Source: Gammaproteobacteria bacterium (GTDB lineage Bacteria; Pseudomonadota; Gammaproteobacteria; Pseudomonadales; UBA3067). From it: a stretch of 6,971 nucleotides of DNA. This document shows positions 6,503 through 6,971 of this stretch, one piece after another. The stretch spans positions 21,207 to 28,177 of the forward strand of contig NVVB01000057.1 in the NCBI GenBank assembly GCA_002402085.1, written 5' to 3'. A program made the position numbers and the translations under genes. The notes under the pieces are model-generated. The model was not told where the DNA came from. It worked only from the letters and a program-made list of their open reading frames with translations, and did no database searches. Numbering within the stretch: position 1 is the first letter of the stretch; every line of letters starts with the position of its first letter.

Positions 6503-6593
6503 ACGCTAATAAGCGGTGCGCAACAGAGATTCACAACACCACGTTTGACTAGCACACCAAAATCCTTCGCCGCTTACCTGCACGGTTTAGCGT
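6503..6593. repeat. Imperfect long inverted repeat between convergent genes
   Basis: The continuous left arm ACGCTAATAAGCGG (6503-6516) is matched by two separate right-arm blocks in nested order: CCGCTTA (6570-6576) and TTAGCGT (6587-6593). The whole could fold as a 14-bp stem with a 10-base bulge on one side and a loop of about 53 bases. It lies between the lipoprotein gene (ends 6457) and the leftward dehydrogenase gene (ends 6615). There is no T-tract, so it is not a standard intrinsic terminator. Confidence 0.35.
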
Positions 6594-6614
6594 GAAGTCT
6601 GGGCGATTAAATTT

Positions 6615-6971
6615 CTAGCCATTAAACTGAATGCCCTGAGCCAACGGCAAGTCATCGCCATAATTAATGGTATTCGTCACACGACGCATGTAACTTTTCC
6701 AGGAATCCGAACCCGACTCTCGCCCACCCCCAGTGTCTTTCTCACCCCCAAAGGCCCCACCAATCTCTGCACCCGAAGTACCAATATTGACATTGGCAAT
6801 ACCGCAATCTGAACCTTGAGCCGATAAAAAGTATTCCGCCTCTTTCACCGACTCGGTAAAAATTGCTGACGACAACCCTTGGGGCACATTATTATGAATC
6901 TCGACCGCTTCTTGCAGACTTGAATAAGCACCGACATACAAAATCGGCGCAAAGGTTTCTGTTTTTACGAT
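6615..6971 (-). CDS. amaB: ALDH7-family dehydrogenase (piperideine-6-carboxylate / alpha-aminoadipic semialdehyde dehydrogenase), C-terminal part
   Basis: The frame is open at the right edge and ends with TAG at 6615-6617, giving the last 118 residues of a protein that is about 500 residues in this family. The visible part begins [13 protein letters not shown], the aldehyde dehydrogenase ETFAP block. It continues through [13 protein letters not shown] and then a highly characteristic stretch: [31 protein letters not shown] and [14 protein letters not shown]. This pattern is typical of the ALDH7 (antiquitin) group, which oxidises alpha-aminoadipic semialdehyde, in equilibrium with piperideine-6-carboxylate, to alpha-aminoadipate using NAD+ in lysine breakdown. 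The catalytic Cys and general-base Glu lie beyond the window. The enzyme is cytosolic. It converges on the lipoprotein gene and is unlikely to be functionally linked to it; it looks like conserved chromosomal flank. The symbol rests on family resemblance only. Confidence 0.82.
   Translation of the reverse strand: MVKTETFAPILYVGAYSSLQEAVEIHNNVPQGLSSAIFTESVKEAEYFLSAQGSDCGIANVNIGTSGAEIGGAFGGEKDTGGGRESGSDSWKSYMRRVTNTINYGDDLPLAQGIQFNG

Noticed and set aside
6478..6600. Integron attC-like recombination site
   Set aside because: The imperfect fold with a bulge recalls attC, but no matching GTTRRRY / RYYYAAC core-site pair is present at the ends.
1..6971. CRISPR array, tRNA, rRNA, transposase or insertion sequence ends
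   Set aside because: No regularly spaced direct repeats, no RNA gene signatures and no transposase motifs were seen on either strand.

Overview
The window looks like a stretch of chromosome from a Gram-negative bacterium, probably a marine-type gammaproteobacterium. The reasons are Sec signal peptides and a lipobox on several products, a predicted outer-membrane beta-barrel, moderate GC content, and a flanking housekeeping-type ALDH7 dehydrogenase gene. The lineage is an inference from style of sequence, not from a marker gene.

Layout. The left third (1-1603) reads leftwards. It holds the N-terminal 258 residues of a secreted, propeller-like protein that runs off the left edge (start at 774), then a 202-residue divergent metallo-beta-lactamase-fold protein (995-1603, GTG start). 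A gene-free stretch of about 400 bp (1604-2005) separates it from four genes that read rightwards. These are an inner-membrane protein with three predicted TM helices and a predicted periplasmic domain (2006-3007); an exported trypsin-like serine peptidase with an intact His/Asp/Ser triad and a long C-terminal region I cannot assign (3010-4731); a predicted outer-membrane beta-barrel with an unusual basic tail (4874-5983); and a small predicted lipoprotein (6086-6457). A convergent region with a long imperfect inverted repeat follows. The right edge carries the C-terminal 118 residues of an ALDH7-family dehydrogenase (6615 to the edge, leftwards), most likely the piperideine-6-carboxylate / alpha-aminoadipic semialdehyde dehydrogenase of lysine catabolism.

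How the genes may work together. The membrane-protein and peptidase genes are separated by only two bases, so they are probably translationally coupled. Both products put their large domains in the periplasm. With the barrel and lipoprotein downstream on the same strand, the block looks like an envelope module spanning inner membrane, periplasm and outer membrane, with a protease in the middle. Only the coupling of the first two genes has direct sequence support; membership of the other two is inference from order, strand and predicted localisation. The function (envelope proteolysis, sensing or defence) is unknown.
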